Below are positions 28,714 to 38,319 of a DNA stretch of 41,588 bases, one piece after another. The notes beneath the pieces are model-generated. The model saw only the letters and a list, made by a program, of their open reading frames with translations. It was not told the DNA's origin and did not search any database. The stretch is taken from positions 1 to 41,588 of the forward strand of contig JAPYRS010000007.1 in assembly GCA_029936875.1 (NCBI GenBank). The letters run 5' to 3'. The translations under genes and the position numbers were made by a program. Positions within the stretch are counted from its first letter, which is position 1, and every line of letters begins with the position of its first letter. Origin of the DNA: Alphaproteobacteria bacterium. GTDB lineage: Bacteria > Pseudomonadota > Alphaproteobacteria > SHVP01.

Positions 28714-29261
28714 TTCACGAAACCGCAGTGATTGATGACGGCGTTGAGATCGGCGAAGGCACAAAAGTCTGGCACTTCGCCCACATCATTACCGGATCAA
28801 ACATTGGTAAAGACTGCACGATCGGCCAGAACGTGATGATCGGCCCCGACGTTGATATTGGCGACGGCTGCAAGATCCAGAACAACGTCAGTGTCTACAA
28901 AGGCGTGACCTTAGAAGACAACGTGTTCTGCGGACCAAGTCTCGTTTTCACAAACGTTCTCAACCCGCGCGCAGATGTCGACCGAAAAGAAGAATTCGAG
29001 AAAACACTTGTTTGCAGTGGCGCGACACTCGGTGCCAACGCGACCATCGTCTGTGGTGTGACGTTGGGCACCTATTGTTTTGTCGCCGCCGGTGCCGTTG
29101 TCACTAAAGATGTCGAACCGCACGCGCTTGTTGTCGGCGTCCCCGCCCGCAAGATCGGTTGGGTGTCACACGCGGGCGAACGATTGGACGACACACTTGT
29201 TTGTCCGCGCAGCGGCCGCCGCTACCAGGAAACCCCCGAAGGCCTTCAGGAGATTTCGTGA
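28710..29261 (+). CDS. UDP-3-amino-uronate N-acetyltransferase (WbpD/WlbB-like)
   Basis: Left-handed beta-helix transferase that would acetylate the C3 amino group made by the aminotransferase encoded next. The 183-residue protein shows hexapeptide repeats from [19 protein letters not shown] onward and the trademark VWHFAHI, with the catalytic His. Further features are [39 protein letters not shown] and [19 protein letters not shown]. These are typical of WbpD/WlbB rather than serine or sugar-4-amino acetyltransferases. It is translationally coupled to the gene before it. Confidence 0.92.
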   Translation: MIHETAVIDDGVEIGEGTKVWHFAHIITGSNIGKDCTIGQNVMIGPDVDIGDGCKIQNNVSVYKGVTLEDNVFCGPSLVFTNVLNPRADVDRKEEFEKTLVCSGATLGANATIVCGVTLGTYCFVAAGAVVTKDVEPHALVVGVPARKIGWVSHAGERLDDTLVCPRSGRRYQETPEGLQEIS

Positions 29262-29264
29262 TCC

Positions 29265-30383
29265 GTGCGTAAACCCATTCCCTTTATTGATCTTGCCGCG
29301 CAAAGAGCGCGCATCCGTCCGGAACTGGATGCCGCAATCAAATCGGTCCTCGACCACGGCCGCTTTATTCACGGACCCGAAGTTGCCGAATTCGAAAATC
29401 AGCTCGCGGAATTTGCCCGCACCAAACACGCGGTTGCGTGCGCCAGCGGCACCGACGCGCTGATCCTACCGCTATTGGCCTGGGGCATTGGGCCGGGCGA
29501 CGCGGTGTTCGTGCCGACGTTCACGTTCAGCGCAACCGCCGAAGCAGTCGCCGTGCTGGGCGCAACGCCGGTGTTCGTGGACGTCGAACCGGACACCTTC
29601 AATATGGACCCGGACAGCCTGAAAGCGGCAGTTTCCGGCGATTTGGGCGGCCTTAACCCGCGCGCGATTATCGCCGTTGACCTGTTTGGCCTGCCCGCCA
29701 ACTACACCCGGATCGGCGAAATCGCCACTGAAAACGGCCTCAAAGTTCTGGCTGATAGAGCGCAAAGTTTTGGAGCGAGCCACGGCGGCGTACGGACCGG
29801 CAAGCTCGGTGACGCCGCCAGCACCAGTTTTTTCCCGGCCAAACCCTTGGGCTGTTACGGCGACGGCGGCGCTGTGCTCACTGACGATGCGGATTTCCTG
29901 CAAATCTTGAAAAGCCTGCGCGTCCACGGCCAGGGCACAGATAAATATGATGCCGTTCGCGTTGGTCTCAATAGCCGGCTTGATACAATTCAGGCGGCAA
30001 TCCTGATTGAGAAACTGAAAATCTTTGAAGACGAGATTGCGGCGCGAAACCGCGTTGCGACACGTTACAACGAGCAACTTCAGAACAGCGTTTCGGTGCC
30101 AACAATTCCGGATGGCAGCACCAGCGTCTGGGCCCAATACACAATCCGGTCGGGAAATCGCGACGCCATTGCTGCAGCGCTGAAGGCAGAAGAGATTCCG
30201 AGTGCAATTTACTACCGCGCGCCGTTGCATGTTCAGTCCGCGTACGAAGGTTACCCGCGCGCAACATTGGGCCTCGAAGTTTCCGAACGGCTTTCAATGG
30301 AAGTGTTGAGCCTGCCAATGCATCCTTATCTCGAACCAGATGCACAGGACCGCATCATCGCGACCGTTCGGGCCAACGCCTAA
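29265..30383 (+). CDS. DegT/DnrJ/EryC1 aminotransferase (WbpE-like)
   Basis: PLP enzyme expected to convert the 3-keto uronic acid to the 3-amino sugar using glutamate. The 372-residue protein begins IPFIDLAAQRARIRPELD, as WbpE does. ACASGTDALILPLLAWGIGPGD binds the cofactor phosphate, VLADRAQSFGASHGG carries the Asp for the pyridine nitrogen, and STSFFPAKPLGCYGDGGAV holds the Schiff-base lysine. In most relatives the residue after that Asp is Ala; here it is Arg (DRAQ), a small oddity. GTG at 29265 is the start, three bases after the preceding stop. Confidence 0.9.
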   Translation: MRKPIPFIDLAAQRARIRPELDAAIKSVLDHGRFIHGPEVAEFENQLAEFARTKHAVACASGTDALILPLLAWGIGPGDAVFVPTFTFSATAEAVAVLGATPVFVDVEPDTFNMDPDSLKAAVSGDLGGLNPRAIIAVDLFGLPANYTRIGEIATENGLKVLADRAQSFGASHGGVRTGKLGDAASTSFFPAKPLGCYGDGGAVLTDDADFLQILKSLRVHGQGTDKYDAVRVGLNSRLDTIQAAILIEKLKIFEDEIAARNRVATRYNEQLQNSVSVPTIPDGSTSVWAQYTIRSGNRDAIAAALKAEEIPSAIYYRAPLHVQSAYEGYPRATLGLEVSERLSMEVLSLPMHPYLEPDAQDRIIATVRANA

Positions 30384-30401
30384 ACAGAAGAACAAAAATT
30401 T

Positions 30402-31397
30402 ATGGATATTCGCGGAAAGAAATTTGTGATTGTCGGCGGTGCCGGATTAATCGGCTCGCATACGGTTGATGCCCTGGTGCGAAAAGATGTCGGCGAAATT
30501 GTCATCTACGACAACTTTGTGCGCGGCACGCCAGAAAATCTCAGCGATGCCCTAAAAGACCCGCGCGTAAAAATATTCGATATCGGCGGTGACATTACCC
30601 AACCCGATATTCTCGACGCGGCAATAAAAGATGCCGACGGCGTGTTTCATTTTGCCGCGCTCTGGTTATTGCAGTGTCACGAATTTCCGCAGGCCGCGTT
30701 CGACGTCAATATTCGCGGAACGTTCAACGTTTTGGAATCGTGCGTGAAAAATAACGTCTCGCGACTGGTCTATTCGTCATCGGCTTCGGTTTACGGCGAC
30801 GCACTGGAAGAACCGATGAGCGAAGACCATCCGTTTAACAACAAGACTTTTTACGGGGCGACAAAAATTGCCGGCGAGGCCATGGCGACCGCATATGCGC
30901 ATCGCTACGAGCTGCCCGTGGTCGGACTGAGGTACATGAACGTTTACGGATCACGGCAGGATTATTACGGCGCCTACATCGCCGTCATCATGAAAATTCT
31001 CGACCGCCTCGACCAGGGCGAGCCACCGGTTGTTTACGGCGACGGCAGTCAGGCATACGACTTTGTTCACGTCACTGACTGTGCTAGCGCCAACCTGTGT
31101 GCGATGGATGCCGATACAACAGCGTCCTATTACAACGTCGGCACCGGCAAACGGACCACCATTAAGGAGCTCGCAGAGCTTGTGTTGCGGCTTACCGGTT
31201 CAAACCAGGCAATTCAGTACGAGCCGGCGGGCCAGACGTTCGTCAAAAACCGCATCGGCGATACCCGGCTTGCGCAGAAAGATTTGGGATTTGAGGCCAA
31301 GGTAAAACTGGAAGACGGGTTACAGGAATTGATCGAATGGCGCGCCACTCATAAGGCGGAAGTTGCGGCGCGGCGCGCAAAGGTCAGTGAAGCGTGA
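30402..31397 (+). CDS. NAD-dependent sugar epimerase/dehydratase (extended SDR)
   Basis: A 331-residue nucleotide-sugar SDR. The NAD loop is FVIVGGAGLIGSHTVDAL, followed by VFHFAALWLLQCHEFPQAA. The catalytic Ser and Tyr-Lys are in LVYSSSASVYG and KTFYGATKIAGEAM. LRYMNVYGSRQDYYG and VYGDGSQAYDFVHV contact the sugar-nucleotide. The WLLQCHEFP segment is typical of a subgroup found in O-antigen clusters next to aminotransferases. Epimerase and 4,6-dehydratase activity cannot be told apart securely. It pairs with the next gene through a GTGA overlap, so the two probably make a second amino sugar. Confidence 0.85.
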   Translation: MDIRGKKFVIVGGAGLIGSHTVDALVRKDVGEIVIYDNFVRGTPENLSDALKDPRVKIFDIGGDITQPDILDAAIKDADGVFHFAALWLLQCHEFPQAAFDVNIRGTFNVLESCVKNNVSRLVYSSSASVYGDALEEPMSEDHPFNNKTFYGATKIAGEAMATAYAHRYELPVVGLRYMNVYGSRQDYYGAYIAVIMKILDRLDQGEPPVVYGDGSQAYDFVHVTDCASANLCAMDADTTASYYNVGTGKRTTIKELAELVLRLTGSNQAIQYEPAGQTFVKNRIGDTRLAQKDLGFEAKVKLEDGLQELIEWRATHKAEVAARRAKVSEA

Positions 31398-32542
31398 CAG
31401 AGGGCGTGAAAAAAATCGATATCGCGCGGCCTTCGCTCGGCAACGACGAATGGCAGGCGCTACGGGAGCCGATCGAATCCGGTTGGTTGACGCAAGGACC
31501 AAAGGTGCAGGCTTTTGAGACCGCCTTTGCGGAGCGGCACACGGTCTCTCATGCGCTCGCAACAACGAGCTGCACGACTGCGTTGCACCTGGCCTTGGCC
31601 GCACTCGATATCGGCCCCGGTGATGAAGTGATTGTGCCGTCGTTTACCTGGGTCGCAACCGCAAATGTCGTTATTTACTGCGGCGCAACACCGGTTTTGG
31701 TCGATATCGACGCGGCCACGATGAACATCGATATCGCCGCTGTGGCTGCTGCAATCACGCCAAACACCCGCGCGATTATTCCGGTTCATCTGTTTGGCCT
31801 TTGCGCCGACATCAACGCCCTGCGGGAAGTCTTGCCCGACCACGTCAAGATTATCGAAGACGCGGCCTGTGCCGCCGGCGCCAACTATCACGGCACGCCG
31901 GCTGGTGGCCTCGGCGACGCGGCAGCGTTCAGTTTTCATCCGCGGAAATCGATCACCACCGGTGAAGGCGGCATGCTGACCACCAACGACGACGCGATCG
32001 CCGAAATTGCCACCAAGATGCGCAACCACGGTGCCGCTGTCCCCGAGGAAATTCGTGTCGCGGGACCGAAACCGTATCTGCTGCCGGATTTCGAAGTCCT
32101 TGGCTTCAACTACCGGATGACCGACCTTCAGGGCGCGGTCGGACTGGTCCAATTGGGGAAACTCGATACTTTTATTGACGAACGGGCAAAGTGGGCGGCC
32201 TGGTACCGCGAGCGGCTCGCCGGTCTCGAATGGCTGCAACTGCCGGACGAACCCATTGGGGGCCGCCACGCCTGGCAGGCGTTTGTCACCCAAGTTGATC
32301 CGAAAACAGCGCCCTCCCCGCGCAATGTAATTATGGAGACGCTGGAGGCGGCGGGGATCGCGACCCGCCCCGGCACGCATGCGGTGCACATGTTGGGCTA
32401 TTACCAACAGCGATTTAGCTACATCGATGACAGCTTTCCGGCTTCCCGTGCGGCGGCAGAAAATTCGCTGGCACTTCCACTTCACAATCTAATGTCCAAA
32501 TCTGATTTTATCCGAATTGCCGACGCGCTGGAAAATGTCTGA
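31394..32542 (+). CDS. DegT/DnrJ/EryC1 aminotransferase, second copy
   Basis: A 382-residue PLP sugar aminotransferase, distinct from the WbpE-like copy. Motifs: IDIARPSLGNDEWQALREPI, SGWLTQGPKVQAFE, TSCTTALHLALAALDIGPGDEVIVP for cofactor binding, IIEDAACAAGANYHG with the Asp, and AAFSFHPRKSITTGEGGML with the lysine. The GWLTQGP start resembles the perosamine-synthase and 4-aminotransferase group, so a C4 keto sugar made by the neighbouring SDR is a likely substrate. GTG start overlaps the previous stop; the methyltransferase start overlaps its end. Confidence 0.9.
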   Translation: MTEGVKKIDIARPSLGNDEWQALREPIESGWLTQGPKVQAFETAFAERHTVSHALATTSCTTALHLALAALDIGPGDEVIVPSFTWVATANVVIYCGATPVLVDIDAATMNIDIAAVAAAITPNTRAIIPVHLFGLCADINALREVLPDHVKIIEDAACAAGANYHGTPAGGLGDAAAFSFHPRKSITTGEGGMLTTNDDAIAEIATKMRNHGAAVPEEIRVAGPKPYLLPDFEVLGFNYRMTDLQGAVGLVQLGKLDTFIDERAKWAAWYRERLAGLEWLQLPDEPIGGRHAWQAFVTQVDPKTAPSPRNVIMETLEAAGIATRPGTHAVHMLGYYQQRFSYIDDSFPASRAAAENSLALPLHNLMSKSDFIRIADALENV

Positions 32543-33554
32543 GATGGCGCGCCCACAACCCGCCTGGCTTTATCAACTGCTCGGCGTCGCGGCTGCGGCA
32601 GACGGCAATAAATTTTCATCGGGCGGAACCGAGTTCGAAATTCGAGACGGCATTCCCCGGCAAGTCGTCCAACATACGGAAACGCAGCAACAAACTTCCG
32701 ACAGCTTCGGCTTCAAATGGGCGCAGACGGAAATATATGACCAACCGGAATTCCTCGCGCCGATCCGGGATTGGCTGGTCGAACGTTACGGCGATATCGC
32801 GTCTTACCTCGCGCCCGATTTGGGACATGTCCCTGTCATCCTTGATGCCGGATGCGGCGGCGGCATGTCGGCGATTGAGATGTTTGGCGAACACTTGGCC
32901 AGGTGCCATTACGTAGGTGCTGACGTATCAACTGCCGTCGACGTCGCGCAACAGCGACTTGCCGAGAAAAAGATCGACGGCGGATTTATTCAGTGCGATT
33001 TGGGCGCGCTGCCGATTCAAAATGATTCGATCGATGTAATATTCTCCGAAGGCGTCCTTCATCACACCGATACACCGCGCGAAACTTTCTTGCGCCTCGC
33101 CAAAATATTGCGGCCCGGGGGACACTTTCTTTTTTACATCTACCGGAAGAAAGGCCCACTGCGCGAATTCACCGATGATTATCTGCGCGACAAACTTCAG
33201 GTGATGACACCGCAAGAGGGATGGGATTCGTTGATGCCGCTGACGCTGCTCGGTAAAGCCTTGGGCGAATTAAATATCGAAATTGATGTCCCGGAAGATA
33301 TCGACCTGCTCGAAATACCGAAGGGCAAAATTAATCTTCAGCGTTTGTTCTATTGGCACGTCGCCAAAGCCTTTTACCGCGACGACTGGTCGATCGATCA
33401 GATGAACAAGATAAATTTCGATTGGTACGCGCCCGCCAACGCATCCCGCCATACCGAAAGCGAATTGCGCGAATGGTGCGATGAAGCCGGCCTCACGATC
33501 AAACGCGAGGTTATTGAAGACGCCGGCATTACGATGATCGCGCAAAGGTCCTAA
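32535..33554 (+). CDS. SAM-dependent methyltransferase (class I)
   Basis: A 339-residue protein. The first 100 residues include FEIRDGIPRQVV and SDSFGFKWAQTEIYDQPEF, an N-terminal extension often seen in sugar-cluster methyltransferases. The Rossmann core has VILDAGCGGGMSAIEMFG for SAM binding, YVGADVSTAVDVAQ, IDVIFSEGVLHHTDTPRE and LRPGGHFLFYIYRKKGP. The C-terminal 120 residues may form a substrate cap. It may O-methylate a sugar of the exported glycan, but protein or lipid targets are possible. The ATG at 32535 overlaps the aminotransferase gene; an ATG at 32544 is an alternative. Confidence 0.85.
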   Translation: MSEMARPQPAWLYQLLGVAAAADGNKFSSGGTEFEIRDGIPRQVVQHTETQQQTSDSFGFKWAQTEIYDQPEFLAPIRDWLVERYGDIASYLAPDLGHVPVILDAGCGGGMSAIEMFGEHLARCHYVGADVSTAVDVAQQRLAEKKIDGGFIQCDLGALPIQNDSIDVIFSEGVLHHTDTPRETFLRLAKILRPGGHFLFYIYRKKGPLREFTDDYLRDKLQVMTPQEGWDSLMPLTLLGKALGELNIEIDVPEDIDLLEIPKGKINLQRLFYWHVAKAFYRDDWSIDQMNKINFDWYAPANASRHTESELREWCDEAGLTIKREVIEDAGITMIAQRS

Positions 33555-33563
33555 CTCTCACCC

Positions 33564-35462
33564 GTGTGCGGCCTTACTGGCATATTTAATCGCGACGGCG
33601 CGCCCGCTTCCGAAAATGTGGTGCGTGCAATGGCCGATCGGCTGCAACATCGCGGCCCGGACGGAGAAGGAACGTTTTCTGAAGGCGGCATGGCACTCGG
33701 TCACCGGCGGCTCGCCATTCTCGACCTGACGACCGCGGCCCACCAACCGATGGTCAGCGCCGACGAACGTTATGTCCTTGCTTACAACGGCGAGGTCTAT
33801 AATTTTCCGGATCTTCGGCGCGAATTGGAAGGTTTGGGGCGGACGTTTATTTCGCGTTCCGACACCGAGGTTGTGCTTCAGGCCTGCATCGAATGGAGTG
33901 ACGCGGCAATCCCGCGCTTCAACGGCATGTTCGCGTTTGCGCTCTGGGACCGGAAGGAACGCACGCTTTTGCTGGCGCGCGACCGCTACGGCATGAAGCC
34001 GCTTTACCTAACAGAGTGGGGCGAGAGCCTGATGTTCGCGTCGGAGGTCAAAGCCTTCTACGCCCACGCCGACTTTCGGGCAGCGATCGACACCGACGGC
34101 GTTCGTGAATATTTCACGTTTCAGAATTTTTTCACCGACCGCACACTTTTCGAGAATGTTCGGATGCTGCCGGCCGGAACGACCCTGAAAGTTTCCGCCG
34201 GGAAGCCCGTACCTGAACCGGTAAAGTATTGGGACTTCACGTTCGGCGACAACGGATCGACCGAATCTGAAGCCGTCCATACCGAACGTGTCCGCGCTGC
34301 CTTCGAAGCAGGTGTTGAGCGGCAGTTGGTCAGCGACGTGCCGATTAGCGCGTATCTATCGGGCGGCGTTGATTCCGGTTCGGTCACCGCGATTACGGCG
34401 CAGCACACGCCCAACCTGAAGACATTCACCGTTGGTTTTGATCTCAGCTCGGCAAGCGGCCTGGAGCTCGCTTTCGATGAGCGCGAAAAGGCGGAACAGC
34501 TTTCGGCCCTCTACAAAACCGAACATTACGAAATGGTGCTGAAGGCCGGCGACATGGAACGGTGCATGGAACGCCTGGTCTGGCACCTGGAAGAGCCGCG
34601 CATTGGCCAATCGTATCCAAATTTTTACGCCGCCCAGCTCGCCGGGAAGTTCGGCAAAGTGGTGTTATCGGGGACCGGTGGTGATGAAATATTTGCGGGT
34701 TATCCGTGGCGTTATTACCGCGCTGCGGTGAACAGCCACTTCGATGATTATGTCGACAAATATTATTCGTTTTGGCAGCGGCTGATCCCCGACGATTCAA
34801 TTGAAGAGGTCTTCCGGCCGCTCGGCGGAAATTCCAGCATCGACACGAAAGAAATATTTCGTGACGTGTTTAAAGGCCACGCCTCTGATTTGTCCCGGCC
34901 AGAAGATTACATCAATCACTCGCTTTATTTTGAGGCGAAGACGTTCCTTAACGGCCTGCTGATCGTCGAGGACAAACTTTCGATGGCGCATGGATTGGAA
35001 ACGCGCGTGCCGTTCCTCGATAACCATCTTGTCGACGCCGCGATGAATGTGCCGGTCGGGATGAAACTCGGCAATCTCGGCGAGGTCATTCGCCTCAACG
35101 AAAACGATCCCGGGCAAAAGGTCAGCGCTTATTACAACAAAACCCGCGACGGAAAACTCATCTTGCGCAACGTCATGAAGCGTTACGTGCCAGAAGAAGT
35201 GAGTACCCGCGAGAAGCAGGGTTTTTCCGCACCCGACGCGAGCTGGTTTAAAGGCGAGAGCATCGACTTTGTCCGCGACCGCCTTTTTGCAACGAACGCA
35301 AGGATTTATGATTACCTCGACCGAAGTGCGATTCGCCGCCTCGTCGATGATCATTTGGACGGCAGCAACAACCGGCGCCTTTTAATTTGGTCTTTGCTTT
35401 GTTTCGAACAATGGCTTGAAACATTTCTCGACGGCGACGCGCGAGCTCCCGGTGCGGCCTAA
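33564..35462 (+). CDS. AsnB-type glutamine amidotransferase/synthetase
   Basis: A 632-residue protein of the glutamine-hydrolysing asparagine synthase family. Cys-2 of MCGLTGIFNRDG is the glutaminase nucleophile, with LQHRGPDGEG and LAYNGEVYNFPDLRREL completing that domain. The synthetase domain has the PP-loop SAYLSGGVDSGSVTAI, SGTGGDEIFAGYPWRYY and EDKLSMAHGLETRVPFLD. Placed within a sugar cluster, it may amidate a uronic acid to a uronamide, as proposed for WbpS in Pseudomonas O-antigens, instead of making asparagine. The start GTG at 33564 is fixed by the need for Cys at position 2. Confidence 0.93.
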   Translation: MCGLTGIFNRDGAPASENVVRAMADRLQHRGPDGEGTFSEGGMALGHRRLAILDLTTAAHQPMVSADERYVLAYNGEVYNFPDLRRELEGLGRTFISRSDTEVVLQACIEWSDAAIPRFNGMFAFALWDRKERTLLLARDRYGMKPLYLTEWGESLMFASEVKAFYAHADFRAAIDTDGVREYFTFQNFFTDRTLFENVRMLPAGTTLKVSAGKPVPEPVKYWDFTFGDNGSTESEAVHTERVRAAFEAGVERQLVSDVPISAYLSGGVDSGSVTAITAQHTPNLKTFTVGFDLSSASGLELAFDEREKAEQLSALYKTEHYEMVLKAGDMERCMERLVWHLEEPRIGQSYPNFYAAQLAGKFGKVVLSGTGGDEIFAGYPWRYYRAAVNSHFDDYVDKYYSFWQRLIPDDSIEEVFRPLGGNSSIDTKEIFRDVFKGHASDLSRPEDYINHSLYFEAKTFLNGLLIVEDKLSMAHGLETRVPFLDNHLVDAAMNVPVGMKLGNLGEVIRLNENDPGQKVSAYYNKTRDGKLILRNVMKRYVPEEVSTREKQGFSAPDASWFKGESIDFVRDRLFATNARIYDYLDRSAIRRLVDDHLDGSNNRRLLIWSLLCFEQWLETFLDGDARAPGAA

Positions 35463-35495
35463 AATTCTCCTGTCGTCGCGGCCGCAATTGCACGG

Positions 35496-36743
35496 GTGAC
35501 ACCCGATCTCAGCATCCCCTTGAACGACTCCCTTTCCGCCCATCGCCGCGTCATGTTTGTCGTGCCGACGGCATACGACGCCTTGGTTGAAAAAGGCGTG
35601 GACGGCATGATCTTGGATCGGGATGAGGGCGGGTATTTTTCACGTGTCGTGACGATCCACCCGTTCACCGCCCAAAACCGCGAAATCAATCTCAATTCGG
35701 TGCACCGGATTATCGAGTTTGGCCGGCCAAATTCAGTGGCGCGCGGCATGCCAAGATTTGCTCAACTTCCCGGCCTCGCGATTCACTTACTCTCGTTGGT
35801 TTGGCGCATCGCCCGCATTGCACGACAGGAAAAAGTTGAGATTATCCGCGCGAACGACCCCTATTTCGCCGGGCTGATCGGTTGGGCTGCCAGCGTCTTT
35901 GTCCCTGGCGCGAGACTTTGCGTTTCGATCCACGCCGATTACGACAAACGTTTTGAACTCGACGGGGCAGCCGGGGCGCCGGTAATTTTCGGGTCGCGGC
36001 GTCTGGCAAAGATTCTGGAGCAGTTTGTGCTACGCCGCGCTGAGCTTGTATTGCCGATCCGCGATCAACTCGGCGATATGGCGCGGGACGCTGGCGTCCC
36101 CACCACCCGGATCAAAGTCATTCCACATGGGATCGACTTTGAGCCATTTTTGGCTGATGCAGCCGCCGATTTTCGATCCCGTTATGACATCGAAGCGGAT
36201 GCAAAAATTCTTGGCTTTGCCGGTCGGCTCACCCGGGAAAATTATCTCGACGACATTATTGATTTGGCCAAGTCACTCGCCGCAAAACGCGACGACTTTG
36301 TTGTCGTTCTTGCCGGTGATGGTCCAGAACGGGAGCGGTTTGAGCGGTGCGTGAATGAATCTGCAGCTCTAAATGGTCGCGTTCAATTTACTGGCTTTAT
36401 TGCCCAGGCAGATGCCTTTGCACTTCGCCGGGAAAGCGCGCTCGGCCTCTGTTTGATGGCAGGCTACAGCCTGATTGAAGCCTGTGCTGGCGGCCGGCCG
36501 GTAGTCGCTTACGATGTCGAATGGCATGGCGAATTGGTCATCAACGGTGAGACAGGCGCGCTGATTGCGGAAGGTAACGTTCCGGCACTTGTCAAAGCAG
36601 TTACTGACATTCTCGACGATCCAACAAAAGCCGATGCCATGGGAAAGGCGGCAAGGACGCTCGCCTTTTCTCGCCACAGTCTTGAGGCTGCGCGCCTCGC
36701 CAAAATAGAAGCCTATGAATTGTTAGCGACCGATCCGCACTAA
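35496..36743 (+). CDS. Glycosyltransferase, GT4 family
   Basis: A 415-residue retaining GT-B transferase. The N-terminal half holds IIRANDPYFAGLIGWAASVF and VSIHADYDKRFELDG. The C-terminal nucleotide-sugar domain has VIPHGIDFEPFLADA, LGFAGRLTRENYLDD, FVVVLAGDGPERERF and GYSLIEACAGGRPVVAYDVEWHGE, with the Glu pair of the family. It would add one sugar to the lipid-linked repeat unit at the cytoplasmic membrane face. GTG start at 35496 with an internal ATG at 35553 as alternative. It is the only cytosolic-type glycosyltransferase in the visible part of the cluster. Confidence 0.9.
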   Translation: MTPDLSIPLNDSLSAHRRVMFVVPTAYDALVEKGVDGMILDRDEGGYFSRVVTIHPFTAQNREINLNSVHRIIEFGRPNSVARGMPRFAQLPGLAIHLLSLVWRIARIARQEKVEIIRANDPYFAGLIGWAASVFVPGARLCVSIHADYDKRFELDGAAGAPVIFGSRRLAKILEQFVLRRAELVLPIRDQLGDMARDAGVPTTRIKVIPHGIDFEPFLADAAADFRSRYDIEADAKILGFAGRLTRENYLDDIIDLAKSLAAKRDDFVVVLAGDGPERERFERCVNESAALNGRVQFTGFIAQADAFALRRESALGLCLMAGYSLIEACAGGRPVVAYDVEWHGELVINGETGALIAEGNVPALVKAVTDILDDPTKADAMGKAARTLAFSRHSLEAARLAKIEAYELLATDPH

Positions 36744-36794
36744 GCCCGTTGCCGCGAACCAATACTTCGTGATCCTAAATACTGAAAATCTGAT

Positions 36795-38288
36795 TTGTTA
36801 AAAACCTACGGCAAACTCGCCGGTCATCAGGTCATCGCGATTCTGCTGTCGGTTATTTTTCTGGTGTTGCTACCGATTGCGATGCCGGCGGAAACTTATG
36901 GGCAATTCAGCCTTGTCCTTTCGGTCGCGCAAATTGTCACCATCGTCACGCTGTCCTGGCCAAACGACGGGATGATGCGATACGCCCGGGAAGATATTCA
37001 AAGCAGCGGGACCTTTGGCGGCACGATAGGCGCACGCCTTGGCCTGCACGCGGTGTTGCTTCTTATTGTCGTCCCGCTCGCCTGGTTTTTTTCGTCAGAC
37101 CTTGAACAGGTATTGGGCGTTCCGACCGGCGGGCTTCCATTCCTGTTGGTCGCATTCGTCGTTCTCTCGTTTAACGAGATGGGCCAGTACGCGGGACAGG
37201 CGGTCGAGAAGTTCGCCGGGTACGGCCTCTCGCCGGTGATGCTGCGGCTCGCGCAAGTGGTGGCACTCGGCGGTTTCGCGCTTGGTTGGTTTCAAGACTG
37301 GCCGGCGCTGATGGTCGGCACGTTGATCGGTTATGCACTTGGCGGCGCTGCTGCCTGGTGGCAGATCCCCCGTGCGGCCATCGGCAAAATCAAACTCAAC
37401 TTCAGTCGCCTCAAAGATATTCTCAAATACAGTTGGGCGGTGCCGTTCGGGGCGGCAGGCGGCGTCGTCGTCAACTGGATGGACCTCTGGTTTCTTCATC
37501 ACATGGTCGACGATGCGTCGGTTGGTGTTTATGCATGGGCCTATAATTTTTCGTTGCTGGCATCGGCATTTCTCATTCCGCTATCGGCGATGATCGCGCC
37601 GCGCATGATCGATATGAAACTGCGCGCCGATGCGAAAGGCACCGCGCGATACAGCCGCGCCGCCGGTGCCGCCTATTTCTTACTGATCGCGATCCTGCCG
37701 ATGCTGTTTGTGCCGGTTCTGGCGATTGAGGCGCTGGTTGGTTTTGGCGGATATTCACTGGCGCTAATGCCGCTCCTCATTTTAATGGCGGCAACAAGTT
37801 TCCAATTCGCGAGTTATCTGATCCGCCCGGTCTTGGTCGCCGATCCAAAACTGATCCCGATGACGGTGATCGCAAGCCTTGGTGTCGCGATCATCAATGG
37901 AATTGGAAATTATCTTCTGATCCCGATCTTTGGCGTAAGCGGCCCGGCACTGGCGACTGCCATCGCCTTTGCCTTCGGCATGGGCGCGCAGGCCTGGATC
38001 GTTGCCCGGTACACCGATTCCGATTTTCCGGCGATCTCCGTCCTCGTGATAGGTGGCGCCGCGGCGATCGCGGCGGTGGCAATTCCGGTATTTTGGGGCG
38101 TAAGGATCGGCATCCCGCTCTGTGCCGCGCTCAGCGTCGTCATGATCTTGGTCGCACGCAAGCTCGGGCTGTTTCGCGGCGGTTCAGCCTTTCAGATCTT
38201 GCTTGAGGAACTTCCAACGCGCCTACGGGGCCCGGCCGTTGCCGCCGTCCTTTGGTTAGATAACAAACCCCACACCGCAAAGGGTTGA
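36795..38288 (+). CDS. Wzx-like polysaccharide flippase (MOP family)
   Basis: A 497-residue, mostly hydrophobic protein with about twelve to fourteen predicted membrane helices. Examples are AILLSVIFLVLLPIAMP, AVLLLIVVPLAWFF, LPFLLVAFVVL and LIAILPMLFVPVLAIEALVGF. The start MLKTYGKLAGHQVIAIL and the segment AYNFSLLASAFLIPLSAMIAPRMIDM are typical of polysaccharide-repeat flippases. It probably moves the undecaprenyl-linked repeat unit to the periplasm. The start is a TTG at 36795, with a poor ribosome site; no closer ATG fits. Confidence 0.88.
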   Translation: MLKTYGKLAGHQVIAILLSVIFLVLLPIAMPAETYGQFSLVLSVAQIVTIVTLSWPNDGMMRYAREDIQSSGTFGGTIGARLGLHAVLLLIVVPLAWFFSSDLEQVLGVPTGGLPFLLVAFVVLSFNEMGQYAGQAVEKFAGYGLSPVMLRLAQVVALGGFALGWFQDWPALMVGTLIGYALGGAAAWWQIPRAAIGKIKLNFSRLKDILKYSWAVPFGAAGGVVVNWMDLWFLHHMVDDASVGVYAWAYNFSLLASAFLIPLSAMIAPRMIDMKLRADAKGTARYSRAAGAAYFLLIAILPMLFVPVLAIEALVGFGGYSLALMPLLILMAATSFQFASYLIRPVLVADPKLIPMTVIASLGVAIINGIGNYLLIPIFGVSGPALATAIAFAFGMGAQAWIVARYTDSDFPAISVLVIGGAAAIAAVAIPVFWGVRIGIPLCAALSVVMILVARKLGLFRGGSAFQILLEELPTRLRGPAVAAVLWLDNKPHTAKG

Positions 38289-38319
38289 GAATTGCGTCTG
38301 CAATTGTCAATTTAGGAAT

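Noticed and set aside
31460-32485. 341-residue minus-strand ORF
   Set aside because: Shadow of the DegT aminotransferase gene.
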